Shown: positions 51,601-60,820, numbered from the stretch's first letter. The stretch is 64,000 nucleotides of DNA from Actinomycetes bacterium (GCA_021414085.1 JAIOPC010000011.1:1-64000), one strand, 5' to 3'. The notes: a model not told the origin generated them from the letters alone. A program made the numbers and translations.

Positions 51601-53169
51601 GTGACAACTGGCGTGCACCGCACGCAGACCGTGCTGGTCGTCGACTTCGGTGCGCAGTACGCGCAGCTCATCGCCCGCCGCGTCCGTGAGCTCAACGTCT
51701 ACTCACACATCGTTCCGCACCGCATTTCTGCGGCGGAAGTGATCGAGCTCAACCCGGCGGCGATCATCCTCTCCGGAGGACCGAAGAGCGTGCACGTTGA
51801 AGGTGCTCCGGCACTGGATCCTGCGATTTATAAACTCGGCATTCCGATACTGGGCATCTGCTACGGCGTTCAACTGATCGCGCAACAACTCGGTGGCACG
51901 GTCGGCAGGGGAATGCGGGGCGAATACGGCAGGGCGCGCATGACGCAGTCGACCGTGAATGGCCGCAGTGGCACATTGCTGGAAGGCACGCCCATCGAGC
52001 AAGACGTGTGGATGAGTCACTTCGATGCTGTCACGGAGGTACCGGAGGGCTTCGTCGCGACTGCTACAACGCCCGATGCGCCGGTCGCCGCGTTGGAGTG
52101 TGTTGCGCGCAAGATCTGGGGCGTGCAATGGCACCCCGAGGTGGCGCATACTCCTCACGGGATGGCCGTGCTGGCTCGATTCCTGCACGACCTCGCCGGC
52201 TGTTCGCCGAGCTGGACAATGGGTTCCATCGTTGAGGAACAGGTGGCAGCGGTGCGCGCCCAGGTAGGCAGCGAGCGGGTGATCTGTGCGCTGAGCGGCG
52301 GTGTCGACTCCGCCGTCGCCGCCGCACTGGTGCACCGCGCGATCGGTCATCAGCTCGTCTGCATCTATGTCGACACCGGGCTGATGCGATTGCACGAGAG
52401 CGATCAGGTCGTCGAGACCTTCAAGCGCAACATGGGCATTGAGCTGATCCACGTCAGCGCCGGCGAGCGCTACTTCGACAAGCTGGCCGGTGTCACAGAT
52501 CCCGAGCAGAAGCGCAAGATCATCGGCGAGTTGTTCGTCCGCATCTTCGAAGAACACACCGGCGGGCTCAGCGACGCGAAGTTCCTCGTGCAGGGCACGC
52601 TGTACCCCGACGTGATTGAGAGCGGCGGCGCTGATGGCACGGCGGCGGTGATCAAAAGCCACCACAACGTTGGCGGCCTGCCCGCCGACATGACGCTGAA
52701 GCTGGTCGAGCCGCTTCGCGACCTGTTCAAAGACGAGGTCCGCAAGCTGGGCCGCGAGTTGGGGCTGCCCGATGAGATTGTGCTGCGCCAGCCGTTTCCC
52801 GGGCCGGGGCTCGGCGTGCGCATCTTGGGCGAAGTGACCCCCGAGCGGGTGGCCGTGCTGCAGCAGGCCGATGCGATCGTGCGCGACGAGATCGCCGGCG
52901 CAGGCCTCGAGCGCGAGCTCTGGCAGAGCTTTGCCGTATTGGCGGCCGAGGTCCGCTCGGTCGGGGTGATGGGCGACGAACGCACGTACGCGCACCCGAT
53001 CATCGTGCGGGCGGTGACCAGCGACGATGCGATGACCGCCGACTGGGCGCGGCTGCCCTACGACGTGCTGGAGGCGATCTCTAGCCGCATAATCAACGAG
53101 GTTCGGGGGGTCAACCGGGTGGTCTACGACGTGACATCGAAGCCGCCGGGGACCATTGAGTGGGAGTAA
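51601..53169 (+). CDS. guaA: GMP synthase (glutamine-hydrolysing)
   Basis: A 522-residue enzyme of normal length that aminates XMP to GMP. The class I glutaminase domain (1-195) begins [20 protein letters not shown], with the nucleophile in GICYGVQ and His/Glu in WHPEV. The ATP-pyrophosphatase domain has [15 protein letters not shown], and the C-terminal dimerisation domain ends KPPGTIEWE. It starts with GTG 10 bp after the small gene at 51342. Confidence 0.97.
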   Translation: MTTGVHRTQTVLVVDFGAQYAQLIARRVRELNVYSHIVPHRISAAEVIELNPAAIILSGGPKSVHVEGAPALDPAIYKLGIPILGICYGVQLIAQQLGGTVGRGMRGEYGRARMTQSTVNGRSGTLLEGTPIEQDVWMSHFDAVTEVPEGFVATATTPDAPVAALECVARKIWGVQWHPEVAHTPHGMAVLARFLHDLAGCSPSWTMGSIVEEQVAAVRAQVGSERVICALSGGVDSAVAAALVHRAIGHQLVCIYVDTGLMRLHESDQVVETFKRNMGIELIHVSAGERYFDKLAGVTDPEQKRKIIGELFVRIFEEHTGGLSDAKFLVQGTLYPDVIESGGADGTAAVIKSHHNVGGLPADMTLKLVEPLRDLFKDEVRKLGRELGLPDEIVLRQPFPGPGLGVRILGEVTPERVAVLQQADAIVRDEIAGAGLERELWQSFAVLAAEVRSVGVMGDERTYAHPIIVRAVTSDDAMTADWARLPYDVLEAISSRIINEVRGVNRVVYDVTSKPPGTIEWE

Positions 53170-53180
53170 GCGTCGCTGCT

Positions 53181-53210
53181 TCGCAATGCTTTCGTAACAT
53201 TTGGTAGGCT
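53181..53210 (+). promoter_or_regulatory. Promoter region of NlpC/P60 gene 2 with shared motif
   Basis: TCGCAATG-N3-TCGTAACATT (53181-53201) is followed by TAGGCT (53205-53210), 7 nt before the GTG. It matches the region at 45874-45902 upstream of the paralogue in both sequence blocks and internal spacing. Confidence 0.6.
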
Positions 53211-53217
53211 TTCACCC

Positions 53218-54390
53218 GTGTTGACCCGCGACCCCATTGGCAGCCGTAGGGGACTCCCCCGCCGTGTCGGCAGCGCCTTGTTGGGTGTTGGCCTGCTCGC
53301 CGCCAGCTTTAGTGTTGGCCCGCAAGTTGTCCGGGCCGACGGTGTCGGTGACGCGAAGAGCAAGATGCAGCAGGCGCTCGACGACCTCGACACGCTGCGC
53401 GATCAGATTGGCCAACTCGACGAGGACTACGCCGGTGCCCTCGATCGTCAGGACGAGCTGGTGGTTGAGATTGCGGCCTCACAGGCCCGCGTCGACGAGA
53501 TGACCGCCACATTGGGCGATGTTGCCGTCGTATTGCAAGACATCGCCATCAAGCGCTTCACGTCCGGCGAGTCGTTGGCGCTCAGCCCGATCTTCTCTAA
53601 CGCCGCGACATATAGCCAGGCTGGGCAACGGTCAGCGCTCGCGGCACTCGCGATCAACACCGGCGAGGGCAGCATGGACGACCTGCAGTCGGTCGTCGAC
53701 GATCTTGCTGCCGAGCGCGAGGCGCTGGGTCGTAAACAGGAAGAAGCGACACAGCTCATCGCGACGCTCGAACAGAAGAAGGTCGAGCTCACAGCCCTGG
53801 AAGCGACCTTCACCGCCAAGTATGCGCAGGCCGAGAAGGACTACTCGGCTGCCGTGGTACGACAGGCTGTCGAGGCTCGGGCGGCGGCGGCTGCTTCCCG
53901 CGCGCAGCGCACACGCACAGCAAACGCTGGCGGTGGTGGTGGCGGCGGTTCGGCAACTCCACGCGGTGGTGGCGGCGGTGGCGGTGGCGGCGGTGGCGGG
54001 TCCACCGGCGGCGGCTACACGGGCTCGGTGCCATCGGTTTCCGGCAGCGCGGGCATTGCTGTGGCGGCGGCTTACAGCCAGATTGGCGTGGGCTACAGAT
54101 ATGCAGCCGAGGAACCGGGCGTCGCATTCGACTGCTCGGGCCTGACGAAGTGGGCGTGGGGGCAGGCGGGGGTGTCGTTGCCACATCAAAGTGGCCGCCA
54201 GTTCAGCCAGACGGCCCATGTGCCGGTCGACCAGGCGCAGCCGGGCGACTTGTTGTTCTATTACTCGCCAATTGGTCACGTCGGCATTTATGTCGGTGGC
54301 GGGCAGATGATTCACGCGTACTCGCCGGGGCAACCCGTGCAGTTGTCGGCAGTGCATTGGAACAAGGTCGTCGGCGTCGGCCGCCCCTGA
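53218..54390 (+). CDS. Secreted NlpC/P60 peptidoglycan endopeptidase, coiled-coil type (2)
   Basis: A 390-residue paralogue of the protein at 45912: signal peptide (about 18-41), coiled coil (42-230), then a polyglycine linker (238-266) and the NlpC/P60 domain (about 275-390). Cys306 (FDCSGLTKW), His354 (GHVGIYVG) and His366 (IHAYSPG) form a complete catalytic set. It is expected to cut peptidoglycan stem peptides at division. The coiled coils of the two proteins are alignable nearly end to end (FTSGESLALSPIFSNAATYS versus YTSGDSFALSPLFSNAASYS), while the linkers differ. Confidence 0.93.
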   Translation: MLTRDPIGSRRGLPRRVGSALLGVGLLAASFSVGPQVVRADGVGDAKSKMQQALDDLDTLRDQIGQLDEDYAGALDRQDELVVEIAASQARVDEMTATLGDVAVVLQDIAIKRFTSGESLALSPIFSNAATYSQAGQRSALAALAINTGEGSMDDLQSVVDDLAAEREALGRKQEEATQLIATLEQKKVELTALEATFTAKYAQAEKDYSAAVVRQAVEARAAAAASRAQRTRTANAGGGGGGGSATPRGGGGGGGGGGGGSTGGGYTGSVPSVSGSAGIAVAAAYSQIGVGYRYAAEEPGVAFDCSGLTKWAWGQAGVSLPHQSGRQFSQTAHVPVDQAQPGDLLFYYSPIGHVGIYVGGGQMIHAYSPGQPVQLSAVHWNKVVGVGRP

Positions 54391-54416
54391 CCCGCAACCT
54401 TTCGCGCAGTAGGCAC

Positions 54417-54422
54417 TACGGT
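54417..54422 (+). promoter_or_regulatory. Candidate -10 box for the gene at 54431
   Basis: TACGGT lies 8 nt before GTG 54431 with no Shine-Dalgarno. It is the same hexamer as at 51329. Confidence 0.4.
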
Positions 54423-54430
54423 TGCGGCCC

Positions 54431-55450
54431 GTGCAGGGCATCAACGTCGAACCAGTCAGCAACTGGATGGTTGCCAACGTGGTCGGAGCGGTTGCTCCGT
54501 TCACTTTCGATCTCATCGCTGGCGGCCGCTCCAACCTCACCTACCGGGTCACGGGCGCCGATGGCCAGCGGTTTGTTGTTCGGCGGCCACCGCTTGGCCA
54601 CGTGCTCGCTACTGCGCACGATATGGCGCGCGAGTTCCGCATCATCAGCGCCGTCGGGTTGAGCTCAGTGCCGGTGCCACTGGCGCTCGGATTGTGTACC
54701 GACGAGTCGGTGAACGGCGCGCCGTTCTACGTCATGGGCTACGTCGACGGTGTGGTGCTGGATAGCCCCGAACGTGGTGCCGAGTTGCCGATGCCGTTGC
54801 GCCGGGTTGCCGGCGAGGATCTCGTCGACGTGCTCGCCGACCTGCATGCCGTCGACATCGATGCCGTCGGACTTGGCAACCTCGCGAAACGCGAGGGCTA
54901 TGTCGAGCGGCAGGTCAAGCGTTGGAGCACGCAATGGGAGCAATCCAAGACCCGTGAGCTGCCTGCGATCGATGAGGTCGCGCGCAAGCTGCGCGAAGCG
55001 TTGCCAGTGCAACAGGGTGTGTCGATCGCGCACGGCGATTTCCGATTCGGCAACTGCCTGACCAACCTCACAACCGGTCGCATCGCGGCAGTGCTCGATT
55101 GGGAGCTGTGCACGTTGGGCGATCCACTCGCCGACCTCGGCTACCTGGGCGTGTATTGGTACCACGGCGATCTCGGCACGATGCGCGCCAACGACCCAAC
55201 GCCTGCCGGTGGGTTTCCGACCTATCCCGAGTTGGTTGCCCGCTACGCGCAACGCACGGGCCGCGATGTGTCGCGAATCGACTACTACGTGGCCTTCGGC
55301 TGTTGGCGGCTCGCGGTCATCAGCGAGGGCGTGTACGCGCGTTACGTGCAGGGCGCGATGGGCCAATCCGACGATGCGGGGTTCTTGGCGTTCAAGGCTG
55401 CCACTGAGGCGCTCGCCGAGCGTGCGCGCGAGGCGCTCAGCCGTCTATGA
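54431..55450 (+). CDS. APH-family phosphotransferase (ACAD10/11-like)
   Basis: A 339-residue kinase-fold protein of the aminoglycoside phosphotransferase superfamily. The catalytic loop is IAHGDFRFGNC and the metal motif VLDWELCTLGDPLADLGYL, the form seen in ACAD10/11-type kinases of hydroxyacyl-CoA catabolism rather than in true antibiotic kinases. GTG 54431 is favoured over TTG 54422, which overlaps the TACGGT box. It overlaps the dienelactone hydrolase gene by 4 bp, and an acyl-CoA synthetase lies nearby, supporting a catabolic role. Confidence 0.85.
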   Translation: MQGINVEPVSNWMVANVVGAVAPFTFDLIAGGRSNLTYRVTGADGQRFVVRRPPLGHVLATAHDMAREFRIISAVGLSSVPVPLALGLCTDESVNGAPFYVMGYVDGVVLDSPERGAELPMPLRRVAGEDLVDVLADLHAVDIDAVGLGNLAKREGYVERQVKRWSTQWEQSKTRELPAIDEVARKLREALPVQQGVSIAHGDFRFGNCLTNLTTGRIAAVLDWELCTLGDPLADLGYLGVYWYHGDLGTMRANDPTPAGGFPTYPELVARYAQRTGRDVSRIDYYVAFGCWRLAVISEGVYARYVQGAMGQSDDAGFLAFKAATEALAERAREALSRL

Positions 55451-56190
55451 CGGGCGTGCTGATCGACTGGACGCAGTCGTCGTTTACGGCGGCTGGCTTC
55501 ACCCGCGAGGTGTTTCGGCGCGGCAGCGGGCCTGGTGTCATCGTCGTGCACGAGCTGCCCGGCATCACGCCCAAGGTCGCCGCATTCGCCGACGAAGTCG
55601 TCGACGCCGGCTTCACGGTGCTGATGCCTTCGCTGGTTGGCACCCCCGGTCGCGAGTACAGCAACGGCTACCTGGCGAAGTCGGCGTTGCGGCTGTGCAT
55701 CGCCAGCGAGTTCACGCACTGGGCGTTGAACCAAACGTCGCCGATTATTGGTTGGCTGCGCGCTCTGGCCCACGACTTGCACACCGAACTTGGTGGCCCG
55801 GGCGTGGGGGCAATCGGGATGTGTTTCAGTGGTGGGTTCGCGCTGGCGATGATGGTCGACGACGCGGTCGTGGCCCCCGTACTCAGCCAGCCGTCGCTGC
55901 CTCTCTCGGCTTTCGGAGCGGCTCGCGCCGCCGACCTCAATCTGTCGCCTGCCGATGCGCTAGTTGTTGCGCGCCGAGCCGCCGAGGGTTGCCAGGTGCT
56001 CGGCCTGCGTTTCACCGAGGACAAGCTGGTCGGTACGCGCTTCGACTCGTTGCGCGAACTACTCGGAGACTCTTTCTTGGCGGTCGAGATCCCGAGCAAC
56101 GCGAAGAGCGATCACAGCGTGCTCACCGAACAACGCCACGAGCCCAGCGTGCAACGCGTGTTGCAGTTCTTGCACGCCAAGCTGGCGTAG
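55447..56190 (+). CDS. Dienelactone hydrolase family protein
   Basis: A 247-residue alpha/beta hydrolase. The nucleophile is the cysteine in GAIGMCFSGGFAL, and the histidine is in SDHSVLTEQ; VIVVHELPGITPKV is the typical first strand. Members hydrolyse dienelactones or related esters in aromatic and carboxylic acid breakdown. It overlaps the upstream kinase gene by 4 bp and converges with the acyl-CoA synthetase gene 10 bp away. Confidence 0.9.
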   Translation: MTGVLIDWTQSSFTAAGFTREVFRRGSGPGVIVVHELPGITPKVAAFADEVVDAGFTVLMPSLVGTPGREYSNGYLAKSALRLCIASEFTHWALNQTSPIIGWLRALAHDLHTELGGPGVGAIGMCFSGGFALAMMVDDAVVAPVLSQPSLPLSAFGAARAADLNLSPADALVVARRAAEGCQVLGLRFTEDKLVGTRFDSLRELLGDSFLAVEIPSNAKSDHSVLTEQRHEPSVQRVLQFLHAKLA

Positions 56191-56200
56191 CTGCCCTGCG

Positions 56201-57832
56201 CTAGCCCTCGAGGTTGTCGATGGCGAATTGCCGCGCCGCTTTGTAGTCGGCCTTGCCGTTCGCCGCGCGCGGTACTTGCTCGACGAACACGACTCGCTTC
56301 GGTGCTTTGTAGGCGGCCAAGTCGTGTTTGACCACTGCGATGACTTGCGCTTCTGTAACCACCGTGCCGACCGACACTGAGGCGACGGCTGTTACCACCT
56401 GGCCGAAGCGGTCGTCGTCGATGCCAATCACCAGGCAGTCGACAACGCCGTCGACGCGTTTGACCGCTTCCTCGACCTCCTCCGGAAAGATCTTCTCGCC
56501 ACCGGAGTTGATCACCTGGCTGCCGCGGCCGAGCAAGATGAGCGAGCCGTCGGCGGCCACCTGCGCCATATCGCCCGGGAATGAATAGCGCACGCCGTCG
56601 ATTGTGCGGAAGGTGTGCGCCGACTTGGCTTCGTCCTTGAAGTAGCCCAGCGGCACCATGCCGCCCGAGACCGCAACCATGCCGGTCTCGTCGGTACCCG
56701 GGGCGACTTCACGATCGTCGTCGGTGAACACTTTCGTGGTCGGGTTGCGCGTGAACTTGGCCGTGGCTGGCGGCACGCCCTTCATCGAGATGCTGGTGCC
56801 CATCGAGCCTTCGGAGGATCCGATCGCGTCGAGCAAGATGACGTGCTCAATTCGCTCGAGTAGTTGCTCCTTCACTTCGGCGGTCCACATCACGCCCGAC
56901 GAGATGATCATCTTCAGCTTGCTGAGGTCGTACGGCGTGCCGGCAGCGATCGCCCTATCGATGGCGGCGATGATCGGCTTGGCAAACGCGTCGCCGACGA
57001 TCGTCATGTTGGTGACTTCTTCGGCTTGCACGGTGCGCAGCACCTCATCGGCGTCGAGCGAGCGGCCCTGCAGCGTCACGACTTCGGCACCGCCAAGTTG
57101 AGGAATCATGACGCCCAGCCAGACGCCCGTGCCATGCATCAGCGGCGCACAAGACAGGCTGATCAGACGACCGCCAGCGTCGACGATGTTGCGGATCAAG
57201 GGTGCGATCTCGGCCGGGTCGACCGGCGGCGCCAGGCCAAGCAGCGGGAAGCCGAGCGCGGCAAACGCGCGGGTGAGGTCGCCCATGGCGTACATCACGC
57301 CCTTGGGCATGCCGGTGGTGCCACCGGTGTAGAGCATGTAGATGTCGCTCTCTTCGCGGACGATGCGCGGCATTGGCTGGTGAGCGCTGATCAAATCCTC
57401 GTAGTGCCTGGCACCCGCGACCTGGCCGGGGGCGCCGTCTTCGACCTCGATCAGCAGCTTTAGCTTTGGCAGCCGCCCGCGTATCCGCTCGACGCGATCG
57501 GCGAGCGATGAGTGAAAGACCAGCGCCTCGGCGTCGGCGTTGTCGAGCAGGTACACCAGTTCCTCGTCGATGTAGCGGTAGTTGACGTTGATTGGCACGC
57601 CGCGCATCTTGAAGGCCGCGTAGTGAGCCTCGAGGTACTCGTTTCCGTTGTAGAGGTAGAGCCCGATCTTGGAATCCGGGCCAAGGCCTGCTGCGGTAAA
57701 TGCAGCTGCGATGCGCGCCGCCCGATCGTCGTACTGGGCCCAGGTGAATCGGCGATCGCCATGCACGACCGCGGTGTACTCGGGCAATACATCGGCGATT
57801 GATTCCCAGATTGACGCGAAGTGGTATTCCAT
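56201..57832 (-). CDS. Acyl-CoA synthetase (AMP-forming)
   Basis: A 543-residue ANL-superfamily ligase. The AMP-binding P-loop is YMLYTGGTTGMPKGVMY, and the adenylate motif lies in the region of LLDAIGSSEGSMG. GDMAQVAADGSLILLGRGSQVINSGGEKIFPEEVE is the hinge in segments, and PRAANGKADYKAA carries the catalytic lysine. It resembles FadD-type enzymes for long-chain or sterol-derived acids. ATG 57832 follows AGG at 6 nt; an earlier ATG at 57862 would overlap the VOC gene by 20 bp. Confidence 0.93.
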   Translation of the reverse strand: MEYHFASIWESIADVLPEYTAVVHGDRRFTWAQYDDRAARIAAAFTAAGLGPDSKIGLYLYNGNEYLEAHYAAFKMRGVPINVNYRYIDEELVYLLDNADAEALVFHSSLADRVERIRGRLPKLKLLIEVEDGAPGQVAGARHYEDLISAHQPMPRIVREESDIYMLYTGGTTGMPKGVMYAMGDLTRAFAALGFPLLGLAPPVDPAEIAPLIRNIVDAGGRLISLSCAPLMHGTGVWLGVMIPQLGGAEVVTLQGRSLDADEVLRTVQAEEVTNMTIVGDAFAKPIIAAIDRAIAAGTPYDLSKLKMIISSGVMWTAEVKEQLLERIEHVILLDAIGSSEGSMGTSISMKGVPPATAKFTRNPTTKVFTDDDREVAPGTDETGMVAVSGGMVPLGYFKDEAKSAHTFRTIDGVRYSFPGDMAQVAADGSLILLGRGSQVINSGGEKIFPEEVEEAVKRVDGVVDCLVIGIDDDRFGQVVTAVASVSVGTVVTEAQVIAVVKHDLAAYKAPKRVVFVEQVPRAANGKADYKAARQFAIDNLEG

Positions 57833-57842
57833 CGACGCCTGT

Positions 57843-58340
57843 TTAGCCCAGGTCGTTGCCATACATGTGGCCGAGCGGATCGCTGATCAGCTCCAGGCGC
57901 TCGCCGTCAGGGCCACGGAAGTACAGCGATGATCCGTCGACGTGGGCGTACTCCACGCCGGCCTCGTCGAGGCGACCCTTCGCCGCCTCCCACTCCGGTC
58001 GGGTCATCGAGATCGCTAGGTGGTGATGGCCGCCCAACACTTCCCGGTACGGGTCGAGATCGAGACCAGGTAGGTCGAAGTAGGCAAGCGCGTTGCCATT
58101 GCCGATGTCGAAGAAGAAGTGTGTCGAGCCCTCGTAGTCGCGGTTCTCGAACATTTCAATCAGTGGGAAGCCGAGCAGGCCGTCGTAGAACTTGACCGTC
58201 CGCTCGACATCACTGCTGATGTGCGCTGCGTGGTGCACGCCGCGTGCGGTCGAGGCTGGTCGAACGGCACGCGGCTTCAGATAGCGGTTGCTCAGCTCGA
58301 CTCGTCGGGTAGCCAACTCGGAACGACTAGCCATGAGCAC
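57843..58340 (-). CDS. VOC family (glyoxalase / extradiol dioxygenase-like) protein
   Basis: A 165-residue metalloenzyme-fold protein. Metal-ligand candidates are the histidines in RGVHHAAHISSDVERTVKFY and LGGHHHLAISM, and the glutamate in GPDGERLELISDP. The paired beta-alpha-beta-beta-beta modules are evident. Substrate unknown; its place directly upstream of the acyl-CoA synthetase (gap 10 bp) suggests a catabolic step. ATG 58340 or 58334 may be the start. Confidence 0.85.
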   Translation of the reverse strand: MLMASRSELATRRVELSNRYLKPRAVRPASTARGVHHAAHISSDVERTVKFYDGLLGFPLIEMFENRDYEGSTHFFFDIGNGNALAYFDLPGLDLDPYREVLGGHHHLAISMTRPEWEAAKGRLDEAGVEYAHVDGSSLYFRGPDGERLELISDPLGHMYGNDLG

Positions 58341-58346
58341 ATTCCA

Positions 58347-60200
58347 TCACACTTTGGGCGTTTCGAAGCCCGCGACGCTTGCCCAGGTCGCCGGGCTGTC
58401 GAACCCGAGTGCCCAGAACGCGACCCCGCCAATTCGCTCCTCGCGAGCGAGATCCAGTCGTGCTCGACTTCCGGCCTCGTCGACGTAGTGCACTTCGCGC
58501 GCCTGCGTGCAGGTGCTGACGGCATCGGTGACCACCAACTGATACGTGAAGGTGACTTCCTTGTTGGTTTCGTCGGGAACAGGCGTGGCTTCGCGCTTCG
58601 CGATCAGTTCCTCGGCACTGCTGTGCGTGATTGGGACAGTTCCTTCCGCGTCGGCGGGACAGTTGCCAATCGTGCCGACCACCCAATTGCGACCGTACAG
58701 AGGTATCCCGAGCACCAACTTGCTGTCGTCGTCGACGGCTTTCTTCGCGGCGCGTATCGCGCCGCGAAGCCAGTTGATCGGCGCGATCGGTCCCGGCTCG
58801 TCGAACGAGTAGTCGTAGCCCATGATCCGGATGCGGTCCACAACTTCGCCCATTGCGGCGTAGTCGTAGACCCACCTGCCGCTGTCGGCGGTGCGCTTGG
58901 TGTCGTAAATCGGGGGCACGCTGACGGTCAACAGCTTGCCCTGCGCGTGCAGCGCAGTTGCCAGTTCGGTCACGAAGGCAACCCAGTTCGGTCGGGTGGT
59001 CTCCCACGTCGCGTAGTCGTCGACAAACGCGAAGCCCTCGTAGTCCAAATCGATGCCATCGAAGCCCCCGCTCGCGACGAGATCGACAATCGTCTGCACG
59101 TGGAGTGCACGGCTCGTCGGGTTGGCGAGCAGCGTCGCCATCTCGGTCTTCCCGAGGCCGTCGACGATCGAGGGGAGCACGCGAGTTCCGGTGGCGCGCG
59201 CGGTGTCGATGAGTGCTTGCATCGCCGACGGTTCGATGTTGCCAGTGACTGTGATGGCTGTGACACCCGTTGCCGCGTACCAAAAGGGCGATACCTCGTG
59301 CAGCACGCTGCCGTGCGCGGCGACTGACGCTGTCGCCTCGCCTAGCACCCAGTACGGCGCCCAGCCGCTAATCGGGATGTTCTCGAGTGGGGGAGGGTCG
59401 TCGCCGCTGGTCGCGACGATCACTCCTGCCGCGATGGCAGCGGCCGTCACGACGGCCGCGAGGATGCGGCGGGTGCGGTATGGGCTGGCCGGGCGCCGAC
59501 TGGCCGGGCGCCGACTGGCCGGCGACTCGGCGGGCAAGCCGAGAGCTGCGCGATCGATTTCGTTCAGCGAACCGACGACGGTGTAGCCGCGGCCCTCGGG
59601 AACATCGACCACGTTGGGCACTGCAAAAGTGCGACAACCCGCGGCGACCGCACTGCGTACCCCCGTGGGCGAGTCTTCGATGGCTACGCAATCCTGCGCG
59701 CGCACGCCGAGGGCGGCGGCGGCTGCCAAGTAGGGCTCGGGATGCGGCTTACCGTGGATCACTTCGTCACCAGTAATCACCACGTCGAACGAGCCTGGCG
59801 GCAGTGCACCGACGACCGCGTCGGCAAAACGACTCCAGCTCATGGTCACCAAGGCACATGGGATGCGTTGCTTGCGCAGAGCAATCAGCAGGGCGCGAGC
59901 TCCGGGGCGCCACGGCACCTTCTGTTGGACGCGCTCGATGACCCCGTCGAGCAGTCGGTTGACGATGTCGTCGATGGGCAGATCGACGCCACCCCTATCG
60001 CGCAGCACCGCAGCGGCATCGCGCAGGTCGAAGCCGACGAGCGAGCGTGCATGGTCGTCGCTCCAGTGACCCCCGTGTTCGGCGACCAGCGCGTACTCGG
60101 TAGCAATCCAGTACGGCTCGGTGTCGACCAGCGTGCCGTCCATATCCCACAGCACTGCCGCTGGCCGCGCTGCTCCGGAGTTCCTGGACGCAGCGCTCAT
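58347..60200 (-). CDS. HAD phosphatase - transmembrane helix - GH18 glycosidase-like fusion
   Basis: One uninterrupted 617-residue frame with two unrelated domains. Residues 12-220 are a HAD-family phosphatase of the beta-phosphoglucomutase type: DMDGTLVD (19-26), TMSWS, KPHPEP (151-156) and IEDSPTG. Residues 228-240 hold a RRPAS repeat, and 246-264 are a transmembrane helix. Residues 275-617 are a GH18 domain with FDGIDLDYEGF (Glu388 catalytic), MGYDYS and GIPLYGRNW. The topology predicts phosphatase inside and glycosidase outside. No frameshift or second ribosome binding site was found at the junction. Confidence 0.88.
   Translation of the reverse strand: MSAASRNSGAARPAAVLWDMDGTLVDTEPYWIATEYALVAEHGGHWSDDHARSLVGFDLRDAAAVLRDRGGVDLPIDDIVNRLLDGVIERVQQKVPWRPGARALLIALRKQRIPCALVTMSWSRFADAVVGALPPGSFDVVITGDEVIHGKPHPEPYLAAAAALGVRAQDCVAIEDSPTGVRSAVAAGCRTFAVPNVVDVPEGRGYTVVGSLNEIDRAALGLPAESPASRRPASRRPASPYRTRRILAAVVTAAAIAAGVIVATSGDDPPPLENIPISGWAPYWVLGEATASVAAHGSVLHEVSPFWYAATGVTAITVTGNIEPSAMQALIDTARATGTRVLPSIVDGLGKTEMATLLANPTSRALHVQTIVDLVASGGFDGIDLDYEGFAFVDDYATWETTRPNWVAFVTELATALHAQGKLLTVSVPPIYDTKRTADSGRWVYDYAAMGEVVDRIRIMGYDYSFDEPGPIAPINWLRGAIRAAKKAVDDDSKLVLGIPLYGRNWVVGTIGNCPADAEGTVPITHSSAEELIAKREATPVPDETNKEVTFTYQLVVTDAVSTCTQAREVHYVDEAGSRARLDLAREERIGGVAFWALGFDSPATWASVAGFETPKV
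59486..59526. repeat. 15-bp tandem repeat at the fusion junction
   Basis: TGGCCGGGCGCCGAC occurs twice in exact tandem (59486-59500, 59501-59515), followed by a shortened copy TGGCCGGCGAC (59516-59526). In the minus-strand gene it encodes the RRPAS repeats between the HAD domain and the membrane helix. Being a multiple of three, it keeps the frame. Confidence 0.85.
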
Positions 60201-60241
60201 GTCGGAATTCGACCCTATACGAAACGACTGTTGCTAGGCGG

Positions 60242-60820
60242 TCAGCGCGAGCGCACCCAGAGCAGCAATGCGCTGCTCCACAGCACCTCGTATGAGACGT
60301 CGCGACCGTGTTTGTCGGAGAGGTCGAGGCGAAGCTCGCTGAACATGCGATCGAGGTGGAAGGGGATCGTCGACTGCACCAGTCGGCGCGCGCCGCTCTT
60401 GTCGCCGATCGTGCGCACTTCGTCGATCAGGTTCGGAATCTGGGCACGTTTCGCGATCAGTAACTCGAGGGCCTGGGTTGCGACCTCGTCCCATGTGATG
60501 CGGCGCTGTTGTTCGGCCTCCAGGCGCAGTTTGCGGCGGCGGGCCTCGCCGTGTAACTCGCGCGGCACAAGGTGACCGCGCAGGCGTCGGCCGGCCGCAC
60601 CGCGGCCGACCCGTGCGGGTGCCGGACGCGTAGCGGCGGCCACCGACGGCCGAGCTCGCGCAACGGGTGCCGCGGCTCGATTGCTCGCGGCGGCCGGACG
60701 TGACGGCGGTTTGGTCGGCGTGGCGCGCGTCTGCGTAGCGACGATTGCGCCGCGCGCCGGTGCCTGCTTCAGTCGTTGATCGAAGCGCTTCGCGAGATCT
60801 TCGCGTTTAGGTCCGGCCAC
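60242..60820 (-). CDS. Basic partner protein downstream of ParA (candidate DNA-binding ParB-like)
   Basis: A 192-residue protein. The first half is Arg/Ala/Pro-rich and probably disordered (RPAAASNRAAAPVARARPS). The second half is helical, with KLRLEAEQQRRITWDEVATQALELLIAKRAQI and a C-terminal helix ending LLLWVRSR. It lacks the standard ParB CTPase motifs. Partition operons often pair ParA with a small, unrelated centromere-binding protein, so that role is inferred from position. GTG 60820 was chosen; the frame is open to 60886, overlapping parA. Confidence 0.65.
   Translation of the reverse strand: MAGPKREDLAKRFDQRLKQAPARGAIVATQTRATPTKPPSRPAAASNRAAAPVARARPSVAAATRPAPARVGRGAAGRRLRGHLVPRELHGEARRRKLRLEAEQQRRITWDEVATQALELLIAKRAQIPNLIDEVRTIGDKSGARRLVQSTIPFHLDRMFSELRLDLSDKHGRDVSYEVLWSSALLLWVRSR

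Noticed and set aside
51703-52995. 430-residue minus-strand frame opposite guaA
   Set aside because: Antisense shadow of GMP synthase with no recognisable domain.
53900-54020. Short regular GGTGGC repeats as a possible CRISPR or satellite array
   Set aside because: They encode the polyglycine linker of the NlpC/P60 gene in frame; there are no spacers of even length.
54431-55450. Antibiotic resistance gene (aminoglycoside phosphotransferase)
   Set aside because: The fold is APH, but the LDWELCTLGDPLADLG motif and the operon with a dienelactone hydrolase fit the ACAD10/11-like catabolic kinases.
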